A DNA stretch of 64,000 nucleotides from Lachnospiraceae bacterium (GCA_017556805.1 JAFYMC010000019.1:52854-116853); one strand, 5' to 3'. Shown: positions 54,401 through 62,701, counted from the first letter of the stretch. Numbers and translations: made by a program. Notes: generated by a model from the sequence alone, not told the origin.

Positions 54401-55092
54401 AGCGGACTGCCTTCACTGCTTACCACCACATCTCCCTCCGATGACAATACGGTATGTCTTACCCTGACACCCTTCACATCCCCGGTTGCCGACAGTTCTC
54501 CGAAGGTACTGTTACGCAAAGCCGCTGCCGTATCGGACAGGTCCAGTGCTCCCAAATTCGTCCCTGCTCCGCACTCTGCCTCTGTGGTCACCGTCAGCAC
54601 GTAATCACCGTTTTTCTCCCTCATATGAACATACACGCCGTCACTTACCAAGTGTACCTGCGGTCGGATAACGAACCACACATTCCGGTAAATACCGGCT
54701 CCGGAATACCAACGTGAATTCGGGCTTTGGTGACGTACCTGTACATATACCGTATTCTCTCCTTCTGTTAACGCATCCGTGATATCAAACTCAAAAGCGG
54801 AATAACCGTACTTCCAGTCACCTACTCGTTTCTCATTTATATACACGGTACAATTCATATAGACTCCGTCAAACCGCAGAATCACACGCTCCTCCGAAGG
54901 CACATAAGAAAAACATTTCCTGTACCATCCTTCTCCGTCTCGATATAAGTCTTCTGCATCGTAAATCAACCAGTCGTGAGGTAAATCTACAGGTTGCCAG
55001 TCATTTACGTTTCTCCACACCTCATTCGCCGGTGTCTCCAACGGTTTCTCACAAAACATCCAGTTATCGTTCCACAGCCTTTTCTTTGTCAT
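51499..55092 (-). CDS. GH2 family beta-galactosidase-like glycosidase, long form
   Basis: About 1197 residues. N-terminal GH2 sugar-binding domain (FCEKPLETPANEVWRNVNDWQPVDLPHDWLI) and immunoglobulin-like domain. The catalytic barrel carries the acid/base Glu in MWSIGNEIYD and the nucleophile Glu in YGSETCSTVQ. About 450 C-terminal residues hold Ig-like, DUF4982-like and carbohydrate-binding domains (one with EITVKATSVGLPEEKVTLWA). No signal peptide, so cytoplasmic. The start at 55092 follows GGAGGCGG. The substrate (beta-galactoside or related) is not fixed. Confidence 0.9.
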   Translation of the reverse strand: MTKKRLWNDNWMFCEKPLETPANEVWRNVNDWQPVDLPHDWLIYDAEDLYRDGEGWYRKCFSYVPSEERVILRFDGVYMNCTVYINEKRVGDWKYGYSAFEFDITDALTEGENTVYVQVRHQSPNSRWYSGAGIYRNVWFVIRPQVHLVSDGVYVHMREKNGDYVLTVTTEAECGAGTNLGALDLSDTAAALRNSTFGELSATGDVKGVRVRHTVLSSEGDVVVSSEGSPLTGAFATDAQEFFVKQPECWDIETPVLYTIVTELVKDETVVDELRQSIGFRNLLFTTERGLFLNGRHIKLNGVCEHHDLGCLGAAFNKAALRRKLKKLRTMGVNALRTSHNMPAKEFMELADEMGFLVVAEAFDMWERSKTPYDYARFFKEWYRRDVASWIRRDRNHSSLLMWSIGNEIYDTHADEHGLEIAKYLTEEVRIHDPLGNAPVTIGSNYMPWENAQKCADYVKYAGYNYGEMCYGKHHEEHPDWYIYGSETCSTVQSRGIYRFPFAQSVLCDDDEQCSSLGNATTSWGAKSTEQCIASDRDAKFSLGQFIWTGFDYIGEPTPYHTKNSYFGQIDTAGFFKDQAYMYQAEWTDYKKAPMVHIFPYWDFSLEQTVDVRICSNAPRVELFVNGVSKGTCDIDHENGKRLLGHWQVPYVPGEITAVAYDENGAEIARDTEHSFGDPARLVLKPESMVMKADGRDLIFVEISTEDEDGFPVKNATNRVHVSVEGAGRLVGLDNGDSTDFDNYKATSRRLFSGKLLAVIAAKKEPGEITVKATSVGLPEEKVTLWAEACEIPQGVSATEDTVAAEERWLAKKDASFVEEWKKRMTEEVPVRRIDIVTEGAHRLNAECREMALTAKIYPENATYRDILWRVTNNGGVDSNIAKLTDAETGESSFSKEQGLAFGKNVRLTALGDGEVRVRCNTKNGGEKIRLISDTDITIDGIGTAFLNPYELISGSLFTRYDGVVTNGNERGVATARDGRTTVTYDNLVFGVYGADEITLPIFELGSVAVKIEIWEGAPRDEGSELVDVITYHVPSIWNTYQERTYKLPRKFRGVTSISFVTENKIHLKGFVFAKKEKAFEALSAKENTSVYGDTFTVEEDAITGIGNNVTVVFEDMDFGSEGTTKLTICGKSELPVNTIHVRFQTEDGDINEVAEFAGAGEYTERTFTFDKVRGRATVNFVFLPGCNFDFKWFRFE

Positions 55093-55423
55093 TGAACCGC
55101 CTCCTTCGAATCCGTCCGGTGCCTTCTCACCGTTTCTGAGCTCTCCCCCGTTACTGCTTATTTTATCATAATTTCCTTCAAAGGGCAATGAAACCACCCG
55201 CATTCCCTCCCTTTCTCTGATTCGATTTTATTTTTCCAAAAGCAAAACAAAATCATTATACAAAACACAAGACTATTGTATCTTTATTTCAAAAACATGC
55301 TATACTAAAAACTGCGAGAGTTAGGATAATCATAGATTATTTCCCAACAAAGAAGAGAGCGCCTTTCCGGGCACTCTCTTTTTTCATGTATGCGATGCGA
55401 GTATGCACCGCTCCCTGTTTCAC
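55093..55423. other. 331-bp gap: GH2 promoter, terminator and a possible small RNA
   Basis: TATAAT at 55255-55260 (minus) is the likely -10 of the GH2 gene. On the plus strand TATACT (55301-55306) could start a short RNA through a GTTAGGATAATC/GATTATTTCCCAAC hairpin to the terminator at 55354-55384. Its -35 is poor, so I do not assert a gene. Confidence 0.4.
55354..55384. terminator. bidirectional terminator after the AraC-GGDEF gene
   Basis: AGAGAG...CTCTCT stem with inner GCC/GGC pairs, T6 on the plus strand and TTCTTTG on the minus strand. Confidence 0.75.
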
Positions 55424-56224
55424 TTATTGTTTTACTTCCATAATTGCGTTGTGCAACTGTTCAAACAAATCCTTATACCGAACATTGCCTGAAGAATACT
55501 TCGTCACCGCGATGTGAAGTCTAAGCGGAATTTCTCTTTCTTCGAACACAATCGGCTTGCCGTTATATGAACGAATCCGCTCCGCAATCCCTTCCGCATA
55601 TGCCGCATCCTCACTGTCGGTTAACAGGACAAACTCGTCACCGCCGATACGGAAAATGACATCCTCTGCTCCTGCCTCTGCTTCCATACGACGCAGGGAT
55701 TCTAAAATCGCCATATCTCCCGCCTTATGGGAAATCTCGTTAATCGGTATCAAATGGTCGATGTCGCAACATACAAAATAACAATTCTTTCTCGTCTTAA
55801 AAAACTCATATAATTCACTGATGTCTACATTCTTTGCCATAACTATCGCGTCTCCTTTCATGGTTGGCGGGTAACGTCTCGGAAACAATTCGAAATGCCG
55901 CGGATTTTCCTTAAACTCCGACGGATTACAGTCCCATACCTTTTTAAAGGCTCTGGAAAAAGACTCATTGGTACTGTAACCATAGGTCAGTGCCACATCC
56001 AGCACACTTACCTCCGGACACTCCCGCATCATTCGGGCCGCCAGTGTCATTCGTCTGCGAATCACATAATCATGAACACTCATGTGATTGAGACACCGGA
56101 ACAGCTTCTCTAATGCCGCTTTGGAGCAATAGCATGCCCCGGCCACATCCTCCGTCTTAATTTCCGATGAAAGATTGGCCTCGATGTATTCCAATGCCGT
56201 TGTCAGTATTTCGATTTTGTTCAT
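55424..56224 (-). CDS. AraC-type DNA-binding domain fused to GGDEF
   Basis: 266 residues. Residues 1-105 are an AraC double helix-turn-helix (ACYCSKAALEKLFRCLNHMSVHDYV and LTYGYSTNESFSRAFKKVWDCNPSEF). Residues 140-266 are a GGDEF domain: CDIDHLIPINEISHKAGD, then RIGGDEFVLL with GGDEF intact at 194-198. No membrane or receiver domain. A direct link between DNA binding and a nucleotide-cyclase fold is unusual. Whether it makes cyclic di-GMP or only binds GTP is unknown. Confidence 0.88.
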   Translation of the reverse strand: MNKIEILTTALEYIEANLSSEIKTEDVAGACYCSKAALEKLFRCLNHMSVHDYVIRRRMTLAARMMRECPEVSVLDVALTYGYSTNESFSRAFKKVWDCNPSEFKENPRHFELFPRRYPPTMKGDAIVMAKNVDISELYEFFKTRKNCYFVCCDIDHLIPINEISHKAGDMAILESLRRMEAEAGAEDVIFRIGGDEFVLLTDSEDAAYAEGIAERIRSYNGKPIVFEEREIPLRLHIAVTKYSSGNVRYKDLFEQLHNAIMEVKQ

Positions 56225-56348
56225 ACGATACCCTCTTTCCCTGTTCTTTAAAAGAAGCGCTTCTTTGTCAATGAATCGGGTTTCTTCATTGCTTAAGTAT
56301 ACTATAACAAATCAACGAATCGTTTGCTTGACTTTTTGAATACAAACA

Positions 56349-57902
56349 TCACTCTTCTTTTTCCACCTTCCGGAGCCCCTCTTCCGTCAGCCGGTAAATC
56401 GTATCACATACTTCCTCCATGTACTTCCGGTCGTGGGAAATACTAAGGATGGCTCCCGGAAACTCTGCCAATATCTTCCGAATAACACCGCCGGATAGCG
56501 GCGAAAAGTTTCTCGTAGGCTCGTCCAAAATAAGGACATTCGCTTTGGATAAGCTCATCTTAAGGAGCAATACCTTGGCCTTCTGCCCACCGGAAAGCTC
56601 CGACATAGGGTGGTCCATTTCATCTGCGGTATATTTAAGCGACCCAAGATACGTCCGAATCCGGGTACGCTCCTCCTTTTCTCCCGTGGTATCCAGAAAC
56701 TCCACCGGTGTCACGGACAAATCCAGCAGTTCCTCGTAATTTTGCGGCATATATTCTGCGTGGATATCGTTTCTTGCCAGCAGTTCCTCCGCCAATTTCC
56801 GAAGAAGCGTCGTCTTTCCGGCACCGTTTTTCCCAATAAAACAAAGCTTTTCCGAACCTCGAACCAGCAACTTAATATTGTTTGCCAGCACCCGTTCGTT
56901 ATCCGGCGTCATCAGTCGGTTCAGACTGTACTCAATGACAGTCTTTCCCGCAGGTACCTTGGACTCCTTATCTCCCAGCTTGAAAAAGATTGCCTCCTCG
57001 GTCTCCGGCATCTCGGTCATATTCTCATCTTCCCGCTCAAACCGCTTTTCCATACTCTTTACGGCCTTCATCTTCTTTTTCATCATTTGACCGATGGAAT
57101 CCCGCTCCGCCTTGGAAATATTGTCCAGTCTGCTCCCTACCTTTTGCTCCAGCCTCCGAAGCTTTTCGTCCCGGATTTCCTTTTCCCGCTTATCGTTTTG
57201 CGCCAGACGTTCCTGCCGCTCCATACCTGCTTTTCGTTCTGTAATATACTGCTCATAAGGTACTTTTGCCACCGTATACCGGCTCTCGGTCTTCCGCTTT
57301 AACTGCTCCATATGGATGACCATGTTAGCGGTACGTTCAATGAGGGTCTCGTCATGGGAAATATAGAGCACAATATGCGGCCAACTAAGGATAAACCGTT
57401 CCAACCACTCTAACGTTTCAATATCGATATCATTGGACGGCTCATCAAGAAGCAGTACCGTGGGCTCTGTCATCAAAAGCCGCAACAGCTGGGCTTTGAT
57501 TTTTTCCCCACCGGAAAGAGTAGAAAGTCTCTGTTCCCCGTAGAAAAACTCCGAAGAAAGCCCAAACTCTCCCGCCATTTTACTTAAATCCTTCGGGGTC
57601 TGCTCCCAAAAGGCCGGCTCCTCCGAGAAAAACTCATACAAGGTCTTTTCCTTATGTTCTGCCGGTAGCTCCTGCGCCAGATATCCCAGCCGTTCTCTGT
57701 TTTGTATACGCTCTCCCTGTCCTTCCGCATAGTCCTCAATGAGCTCCGGGTCGTATATCCACTTTAACACCGTAGACTTTCCGTTTCCTTCCTCTCCGAT
57801 CATCACAGCCTTATCTCCGTCGTTTAACACCAAAGAAAAGTTCTGTACAATGGACCGCAAATCCTTTTTATGGGTAATGGTTAAATTTTTTATCTGTAAC
57901 AT
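56349..57902 (-). CDS. ABC-F ATPase, antibiotic-resistance (ribosome protection) type
   Basis: 517 residues, two ATPase domains without membrane segments. NBD1: GEEGNGKSTVLKW, LSGGEKIKAQL, LLLDEPSNDID. The interdomain linker (about 220-310) is long, charged and helical. NBD2: GKNGAGKTTLLRK, LSGGQKAKVLLL and LDEPTRNFSPLSGG instead of LDEPTNHLD, the form found in VmlR-like clostridial ribosome-protection proteins. The start at 57902 follows GGAGGCACT; the frame open to 58181 is leader. It sits behind an attenuator, typical for drug-induced ABC-F genes. Confidence 0.88.
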   Translation of the reverse strand: MLQIKNLTITHKKDLRSIVQNFSLVLNDGDKAVMIGEEGNGKSTVLKWIYDPELIEDYAEGQGERIQNRERLGYLAQELPAEHKEKTLYEFFSEEPAFWEQTPKDLSKMAGEFGLSSEFFYGEQRLSTLSGGEKIKAQLLRLLMTEPTVLLLDEPSNDIDIETLEWLERFILSWPHIVLYISHDETLIERTANMVIHMEQLKRKTESRYTVAKVPYEQYITERKAGMERQERLAQNDKREKEIRDEKLRRLEQKVGSRLDNISKAERDSIGQMMKKKMKAVKSMEKRFEREDENMTEMPETEEAIFFKLGDKESKVPAGKTVIEYSLNRLMTPDNERVLANNIKLLVRGSEKLCFIGKNGAGKTTLLRKLAEELLARNDIHAEYMPQNYEELLDLSVTPVEFLDTTGEKEERTRIRTYLGSLKYTADEMDHPMSELSGGQKAKVLLLKMSLSKANVLILDEPTRNFSPLSGGVIRKILAEFPGAILSISHDRKYMEEVCDTIYRLTEEGLRKVEKEE

Positions 57903-57980
57903 AGTGCCTCCAATCCGAAGCCTGTAAGTTTTATCCATGCAGGCGATGCCTTGCACTCCCACGCACATCGCGGCACAGCC

Positions 57981-57998
57981 GCTCACTTTGCCTGCACG
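57981..57998 (-). repeat. 18-mer shared with the Na+-pump leader
   Basis: The minus-strand sequence CGTGCAGGCAAAGTGAGC is identical to 47050-47067 and stands at the same place, directly after a terminator T-run. It is followed by palindromes (GCGGC-TGT-GCCGC). Confidence 0.8.
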
Positions 57999-57999
57999 G

Positions 58000-58030
58000 A
58001 AAAAGTCTGCCTTCTTACCGAAAGCAGACT
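58000..58030 (-). terminator. attenuator terminator in the ABC-F leader
   Basis: AGTCTGC/GCAGACT stem with an AAGAAG-type loop and T5 on the minus strand, about 100 bp before the ABC-F start and after the upstream ORF. Confidence 0.75.
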
Positions 58031-58093
58031 TACACAAATCAAACCTATCACTTTTCCTGTCCCGGAAATAGGGTTGTTCGCTACATACTCCTG

Positions 58094-58171
58094 TCACGCA
58101 ACACTCACTATTCCCGATATACGGGCATCCAAAAGGCTCGGTACATAAGTGCGATAGTCTGATTTCGGCAT
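58094..58171 (-). CDS. upstream ORF in the ABC-F leader (25 residues)
   Basis: An ATG at 58171 encodes MPKSDYRTYVPSLLDARISG and IVSVA, then TGA at 58094. It lies before the attenuator terminator. In known drug-inducible ABC-F genes, stalling on such a leader peptide opens the terminator. The Shine-Dalgarno is weak, so translation is inferred. Confidence 0.5.
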   Translation of the reverse strand: MPKSDYRTYVPSLLDARISGIVSVA

Positions 58172-58292
58172 ACATAAACAAACCTATCTAAATCCTAGGC
58201 TTCTCTCTATCCTGTTTGTCATGTCCGAAGTAAACTATCTGTTACTCATTGCCTCACCTTACGCAACCTGCGCCTTTCTTTTTATTATCCTC

Positions 58293-58321
58293 ATCTTATC
58301 ACACAAGCAATCAAAATACAA
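58293..58321 (-). promoter_or_regulatory. candidate promoter of the ABC-F leader
   Basis: TTGTAT-17-TAAGAT on the minus strand, giving a leader of about 380 nt. A nearby TTGCTT-17-TAATAA is an alternative. The 469-bp gap 57903-58371 holds this promoter, the upstream ORF and the attenuator. Confidence 0.5.
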
Positions 58322-58371
58322 GCACTATCTTTCTCTCCCTGTCTCCTGCGTTATAATACTATAACAGCCGT

Positions 58372-59748
58372 CTATTCAAAAAACAGCAGCTCGGAATCCC
58401 CCTTCTTCAGTCGTACTATGGAATCTACACTCCAAGTGGGCGTATCCAGATACATTGTTCTGTCATATCCGGTCCAGTAGAATGCAATGTCTTCATACGC
58501 CTCCGGGCATCCCACAACATAAACCACTCTGATTTTTCCGTCTTCCTCCATGGTGTCTCTCGTTTCCGTTGCCACCGTCAAGGAGAAGACACCGTTCTCT
58601 CCGTTCACCGTGTGAGGCTCTGCCAACGAATACGCCCTCGGCGAATATAATGCTCCCGTTCGTTTATCTACCACGCCGCTTATGGAATACGGCATAATCA
58701 ACGCCCCCTCCGAACTATGCTCCGGCGTATAACAAAAGGTTGCTGTCATAATCTTTGTTCCGTCTCCCGGAAACTCCTCCGAAAGGGAAAACTCTACTTC
58801 TGTTTTCTTAAATTCCATGGAAGCTACCTTATAGGTTTTCGTTTCCGGATTTATGGTTCCGGTGGATACCGTTCCGAAATAGGTATGTTTTCCTTCGCCT
58901 CTTGCAGTCAGACCATGCTTATCAAAGTAGTGCTCTCCATCTCCGGCTTCCTCCAGGGCCGGCGTCTCTACCGGTTCCGTCTCTGTCCCGGTAGCCAGTC
59001 CTTCGTTTACACCGAACACAAGCAGGTCCGACTCTCCGTGACGGATATAATTTAATAGCTTCCAATTTCCCGCCCGTTCGGCATAAGACTCATTATCCGG
59101 ACTTCCGGTCAGGTAAAATCCGGCATCCTCATAGTCCGCCGGGCAAACCACCGTATACTTCTCGGTATAATACGGGTATGTCAGGGACGGTTTCTCATAT
59201 TCAAAGGTTATTCTTAACTCGTAGCTTTTTTCTCCCTGTTTTAACAGCGCGAATTGTTCCATTTTATCGGAGGACGGGAAGAACGCCTTTCCGCTTTTTA
59301 AATCTACAAATCCGCCCATAGTAGCGGTAGACCAGCCCTTCTTTTTATTGACAACCGGAATACTATGTAGCGTTGCACAAATCGTCTTGGTTCCGTCTCC
59401 GTTCTCCTCTTCGGTTACGGTAAATATCGCCTCGCACACTGCCGACTCTATGACATAGTTCCCGGCCGCATCCCAGCCGACGATTGAAAGCCCCTGATAA
59501 TCATATCGTCCCGCACCCAATACCTTAATGCCGTTGGCCTCCATATAATTTTCCGCTACCGGCGTTGCGGTAGGCGCAGAAGTCGCCGTCGGCTCCGGCG
59601 TTGCGGTAGCCTCCGGTATTTCCGTAGGGGATGCCGCCTCTGTCCCCTTATCCTGCGGAGTCTTCTCCCCCGGATTTTTGTCGCAGCCGGCTGTTACCAG
59701 AGCTAATAGGGCTGCCGTTGCCACGATGTAAAGTCCTTTAAGTTTCAT
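58372..59748 (-). CDS. tandem lipoprotein paralog 1, 458 residues
   Basis: Signal MKLKGLYIVATAALLALVTAGC with lipobox Cys22, then a Pro/Thr/Glu-rich linker (ATATPEPTATSAPTATP). Two related globular halves follow: the first from MEANGIKVLGAGRYDYQGLSIVGWD, the second from FDKHGLTARGEGKHTYFGTV. Both halves carry a Y-T(E)KYTVVCPADYEDAGFYLTG / VYVVGCPEAYEDIAFYWTG strand, so the domain is duplicated. No known enzyme motif. Last of three co-directional paralogs. Confidence 0.85.
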   Translation of the reverse strand: MKLKGLYIVATAALLALVTAGCDKNPGEKTPQDKGTEAASPTEIPEATATPEPTATSAPTATPVAENYMEANGIKVLGAGRYDYQGLSIVGWDAAGNYVIESAVCEAIFTVTEEENGDGTKTICATLHSIPVVNKKKGWSTATMGGFVDLKSGKAFFPSSDKMEQFALLKQGEKSYELRITFEYEKPSLTYPYYTEKYTVVCPADYEDAGFYLTGSPDNESYAERAGNWKLLNYIRHGESDLLVFGVNEGLATGTETEPVETPALEEAGDGEHYFDKHGLTARGEGKHTYFGTVSTGTINPETKTYKVASMEFKKTEVEFSLSEEFPGDGTKIMTATFCYTPEHSSEGALIMPYSISGVVDKRTGALYSPRAYSLAEPHTVNGENGVFSLTVATETRDTMEEDGKIRVVYVVGCPEAYEDIAFYWTGYDRTMYLDTPTWSVDSIVRLKKGDSELLFFE

Positions 59749-59780
59749 ACTCGTCCCCTCCTTGGTATCAGCTTATCATT

Positions 59781-61166
59781 TTACCGAAAAAACATCAACT
59801 CATATTCCCAATGTTCGATTTCTTTTAAAGAGGACATTTCCGACTCATTCAAATACACATGCTCGTCCTCTTCTATTTCTGCATATGCAGTCATGCATAA
59901 TACCGCATCATTATAGTCTTCCGGACAAATTAGCGTATATGTCGTACTGCATTTTACCATTCCGTCAACCGGTTCTTCCTCCACAGACTCTCTTCCCACC
60001 AATATGGTAAATTCCACTTCGTCCTTCTCCAACATATATAGATCTGCTAAAAAATATGTGCGTGGGCGATATACCAACCCTGTCCTTTTGTCTGCAATTG
60101 CGCACTTTATGTACGGTATCTTTACTTCATCCTCGGATACCATCTCAAACATATCAATTACATTCCACTGAATCTTCTTTGTACCGTCGCCCAACAACTC
60201 CTCCGTTATTGAAATCGTTGTCGTAAGTTCCTTCTCATTAAGAGCAACCGACTCCCAGCGTCCCTTTTCATCATTCCGCTTTCGCAACGCTTCCGTACCC
60301 AGCCAGGTATAGATTCCTTCTCCCTTGGTAGAATACCCCATTGTCTCAAAATAGTTCTCTTCCACCAATTCCGCCCCGTCTACCGGTTTCTTTTCCGGTT
60401 CGGTTGCCAACGCCTTATTTACACCGAACACCAACAGCTCCGTTTCTCCGTGACGGATAAAGTTTAACTTTTTCCAAAGACCCATACGCTCCGTGAACGC
60501 TTCATAGTCCGCAATACTGTCCCAACCGGTGATATAGAAACCTGCATCCTCATACTCGGACGGACATACCAACGTATACTTCTCCGTATAGTACGGACTT
60601 GTCGTCGACGGAAACTCATACTCCACCGCAAGCTGCAAGTCATATTCCTTCTCTTCTTGCTTTAACCGTGTAACCTGCGCAATCCCCGAATTCATCGGAA
60701 CAAAGGACTTTCCGGTCTGTAAATCCACAAAGCCTCCCATTGCAAGGGCACTCCATCCACCGTTCTCCGCTACATGCGGAACCAGATTTAACGTAGCATA
60801 AATCATTTTCGTCCCATCTCCCCGGTCCTCTTCCTTCACTTCAAAGGAATACTCGGAATTTCCGAGGGTTACAACCGCCTCTCCATTCTCGTCCCATTCG
60901 GTTACAACAAGTCCCTCACAGGTGTGATGTCCTGCGCCCAACACCTCAATCCCGTTGGCCTCCATATAGTTTGCCGGTACCGGCGTTGCAGTCGGTTCCG
61001 GGGTAGCCGTAGGCTCCGGAGTAGCGGTTGCCTCCGCTGCTTCTGTAGGTGACGCCGCCTCTGTCACTTGATTCTCCGGGGCTTCTTCCCCCTGATTACT
61101 TCCGCAGCCTGCTGTTAAAGCCAACAGTGCTGCTGTTGCCAATACATAAAGTCCTTTGCGCTTCAT
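59781..61166 (-). CDS. tandem lipoprotein paralog 2, 461 residues
   Basis: Signal MKRKGLYVLATAALLALTAGC (Cys21), TPEPTATP linker, then MEANGIEVLGAGHHTCEGLVV and a second half from YFETMGYSTKGEGIYTWLG. It shares the domain duplication of paralog 1 and is closest to it in the first half (YTEKYTLVCPSEYEDAGFYITG). Spacing to the neighbours is about 30 bp, so the three genes form one operon behind the promoter at 62020. Confidence 0.85.
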   Translation of the reverse strand: MKRKGLYVLATAALLALTAGCGSNQGEEAPENQVTEAASPTEAAEATATPEPTATPEPTATPVPANYMEANGIEVLGAGHHTCEGLVVTEWDENGEAVVTLGNSEYSFEVKEEDRGDGTKMIYATLNLVPHVAENGGWSALAMGGFVDLQTGKSFVPMNSGIAQVTRLKQEEKEYDLQLAVEYEFPSTTSPYYTEKYTLVCPSEYEDAGFYITGWDSIADYEAFTERMGLWKKLNFIRHGETELLVFGVNKALATEPEKKPVDGAELVEENYFETMGYSTKGEGIYTWLGTEALRKRNDEKGRWESVALNEKELTTTISITEELLGDGTKKIQWNVIDMFEMVSEDEVKIPYIKCAIADKRTGLVYRPRTYFLADLYMLEKDEVEFTILVGRESVEEEPVDGMVKCSTTYTLICPEDYNDAVLCMTAYAEIEEDEHVYLNESEMSSLKEIEHWEYELMFFR

Positions 61167-61196
61167 ACTTACCGTCTCCTTTGTGTGATAGTTTCG

Positions 61197-61967
61197 CTAT
61201 TTCTCCTGCATTGTTTCCAGCCCTTCATTTACACCGAATACCATCATATCCGATTTCCCGTGACGAACGTAATGTAACAGTTTCCAAACACCGGCACGTT
61301 CCTGATATGCTTCATTATCCTCGTTCCAGCCGGCAAAATAAAATCCCGCATCCTCATACTCCGACGGGCAAACCAAGGTATACCGCTCCGTATAATAGGG
61401 ATTAATTACAGACGGCCTTTCAAATTCCAGCAAAAGCTGCAGTTCGATTTCTTCCTCTTCCCGGGTTAAAAGAGTGGTATGGGGCTGGTCCGGCATCATA
61501 GGAAAGAATGTCTTTCCGGTCTGCAAATCCACAAAACCACCCATCACATACGAACTCCAACCGGCCGGGGACATATACGGAACAACGCTCAACGTCGCCC
61601 GGATAATCTTCGAGCCGCCTCCCACGTCCTCTTCCTCCACTTGGAACCGATACTCACAATCCGCAAGTGCCACAACCGGTTCTTTGTTCTCATCCCATCG
61701 TTCTGCGATATAGCCCTTGCAGGTATGCCACCCCGCACCCAACACCTCAATGCCTTTGGCCTCCATATAATTTGCCGGTACCGGCGTCGCGGTGGGTTCC
61801 AAGGTAGCCGTTGTCTCCGGGGTAACGGTGCCCTCCGGTAATCCCGTAGGCGATACTGCCTCTGTCACCTTTTTCTCCCTGTTTTCTCCTCTCGGATTAC
61901 TTCCACAGCCTGTGAACAAGGCTAACATGGCTACCGTCGCCAATGCATACAGTCCTTTGTGTTTCAT
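61197..61967 (-). CDS. tandem lipoprotein paralog 3, single-domain form
   Basis: About 256 residues: signal MKHKGLYALATVAMLALFTGC, linker ETTATLEPTATPVPAN, and one copy of the domain from MEAKGIEVLGAGWHTCKG to the HYVRHGKSDMMVFGVNEGL strand, then stop. It lacks the second half of paralogs 1 and 2, either by loss or as the ancestral single-domain form. The start at 61967 follows GGGGGAGACC; the 10 codons upstream have no site. Confidence 0.85.
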   Translation of the reverse strand: MKHKGLYALATVAMLALFTGCGSNPRGENREKKVTEAVSPTGLPEGTVTPETTATLEPTATPVPANYMEAKGIEVLGAGWHTCKGYIAERWDENKEPVVALADCEYRFQVEEEDVGGGSKIIRATLSVVPYMSPAGWSSYVMGGFVDLQTGKTFFPMMPDQPHTTLLTREEEEIELQLLLEFERPSVINPYYTERYTLVCPSEYEDAGFYFAGWNEDNEAYQERAGVWKLLHYVRHGKSDMMVFGVNEGLETMQEK

Positions 61968-62019
61968 AATGGTCTCCCCCGTTCCTGTGTAAATCACAAG
62001 GTAAATTTAACTTACCATT

Positions 62020-62049
62020 ATATTACCACCTGTTTCCCTGTTATGTCAA
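62020..62049 (-). promoter_or_regulatory. promoter of the lipoprotein operon
   Basis: TTGACA-18-TAATAT on the minus strand, about 55 bp before the first lipoprotein start. Confidence 0.75.
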
Positions 62050-62116
62050 TAGTATTTACCAATTAATTTACACTTTTTACGTTTTAACTCCATAACTCAC
62101 TCTTTTTCGAAGAATA

Positions 62117-62632
62117 TTACCGCATTCCCTCGGTTGTCGGCACCCGAAACAACCCGATTTCCGGCGGATATACCGTAAATATCATAAAGGCGGCTACCAA
62201 CACATACATTACAATCCTGAGCACCTTAGAAGCCTTATTCTTGCAAGTCATAGCCAACCGATACACCGCAAAATACGCCACCAGCACACTGATGACATAC
62301 ACCGCTATATTTACCCAAGCCACATGATATCCGAGAATCCCCGAATAGGTGTAAAACAGAGTCGGAATCATTGCCAGTCCCACCAATATCCCGGTAAACA
62401 TAGCGTTATAAATACAAGGATACTGCCGCTCCATCCGTTTCCCCGCCACCAGTGCAAACAAGAACATCGGAAAGAACAAAAGCTTCATATGCTCCCAGGT
62501 AGACTCGTTCACCGGAAAGAACAACCCAATCAAGAAACCGCCGCCCGTCCAGTCGTACACAAAGTGAGACAAAATACCGAGCACTGTAGTCACAAAAAAT
62601 CCGATGACACAAAACTTTTTTAAGTCATTCAT
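62117..62632 (-). CDS. DUF6512 family membrane protein
   Basis: 171 residues, five membrane segments, starting MNDLKKFCVIGFFVTTVLGILSHFVYDWTGG with the family stretch VNESTWEHMKLLFFPMF. Function unknown. Its leader (62641-62688) can fold into a long hairpin (CCCCGA/TCGGGG with AAACTG/CAGTTT). Confidence 0.8.
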   Translation of the reverse strand: MNDLKKFCVIGFFVTTVLGILSHFVYDWTGGGFLIGLFFPVNESTWEHMKLLFFPMFLFALVAGKRMERQYPCIYNAMFTGILVGLAMIPTLFYTYSGILGYHVAWVNIAVYVISVLVAYFAVYRLAMTCKNKASKVLRIVMYVLVAAFMIFTVYPPEIGLFRVPTTEGMR

Positions 62633-62701
62633 ACAAATACCCCCGAACCTTGCAAACTGTAATAATAACAGTTTACGCAGGTCGGGGATGGATTATAACA
62701 T

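Noticed and set aside
57903-58181. N-terminal extension of the ABC-F protein to 58181
   Set aside because: The frame is open by chance through a structured leader containing a terminator; the ATG at 57902 has GGAGGCACT and starts directly at the conserved ABC-F N-terminus.
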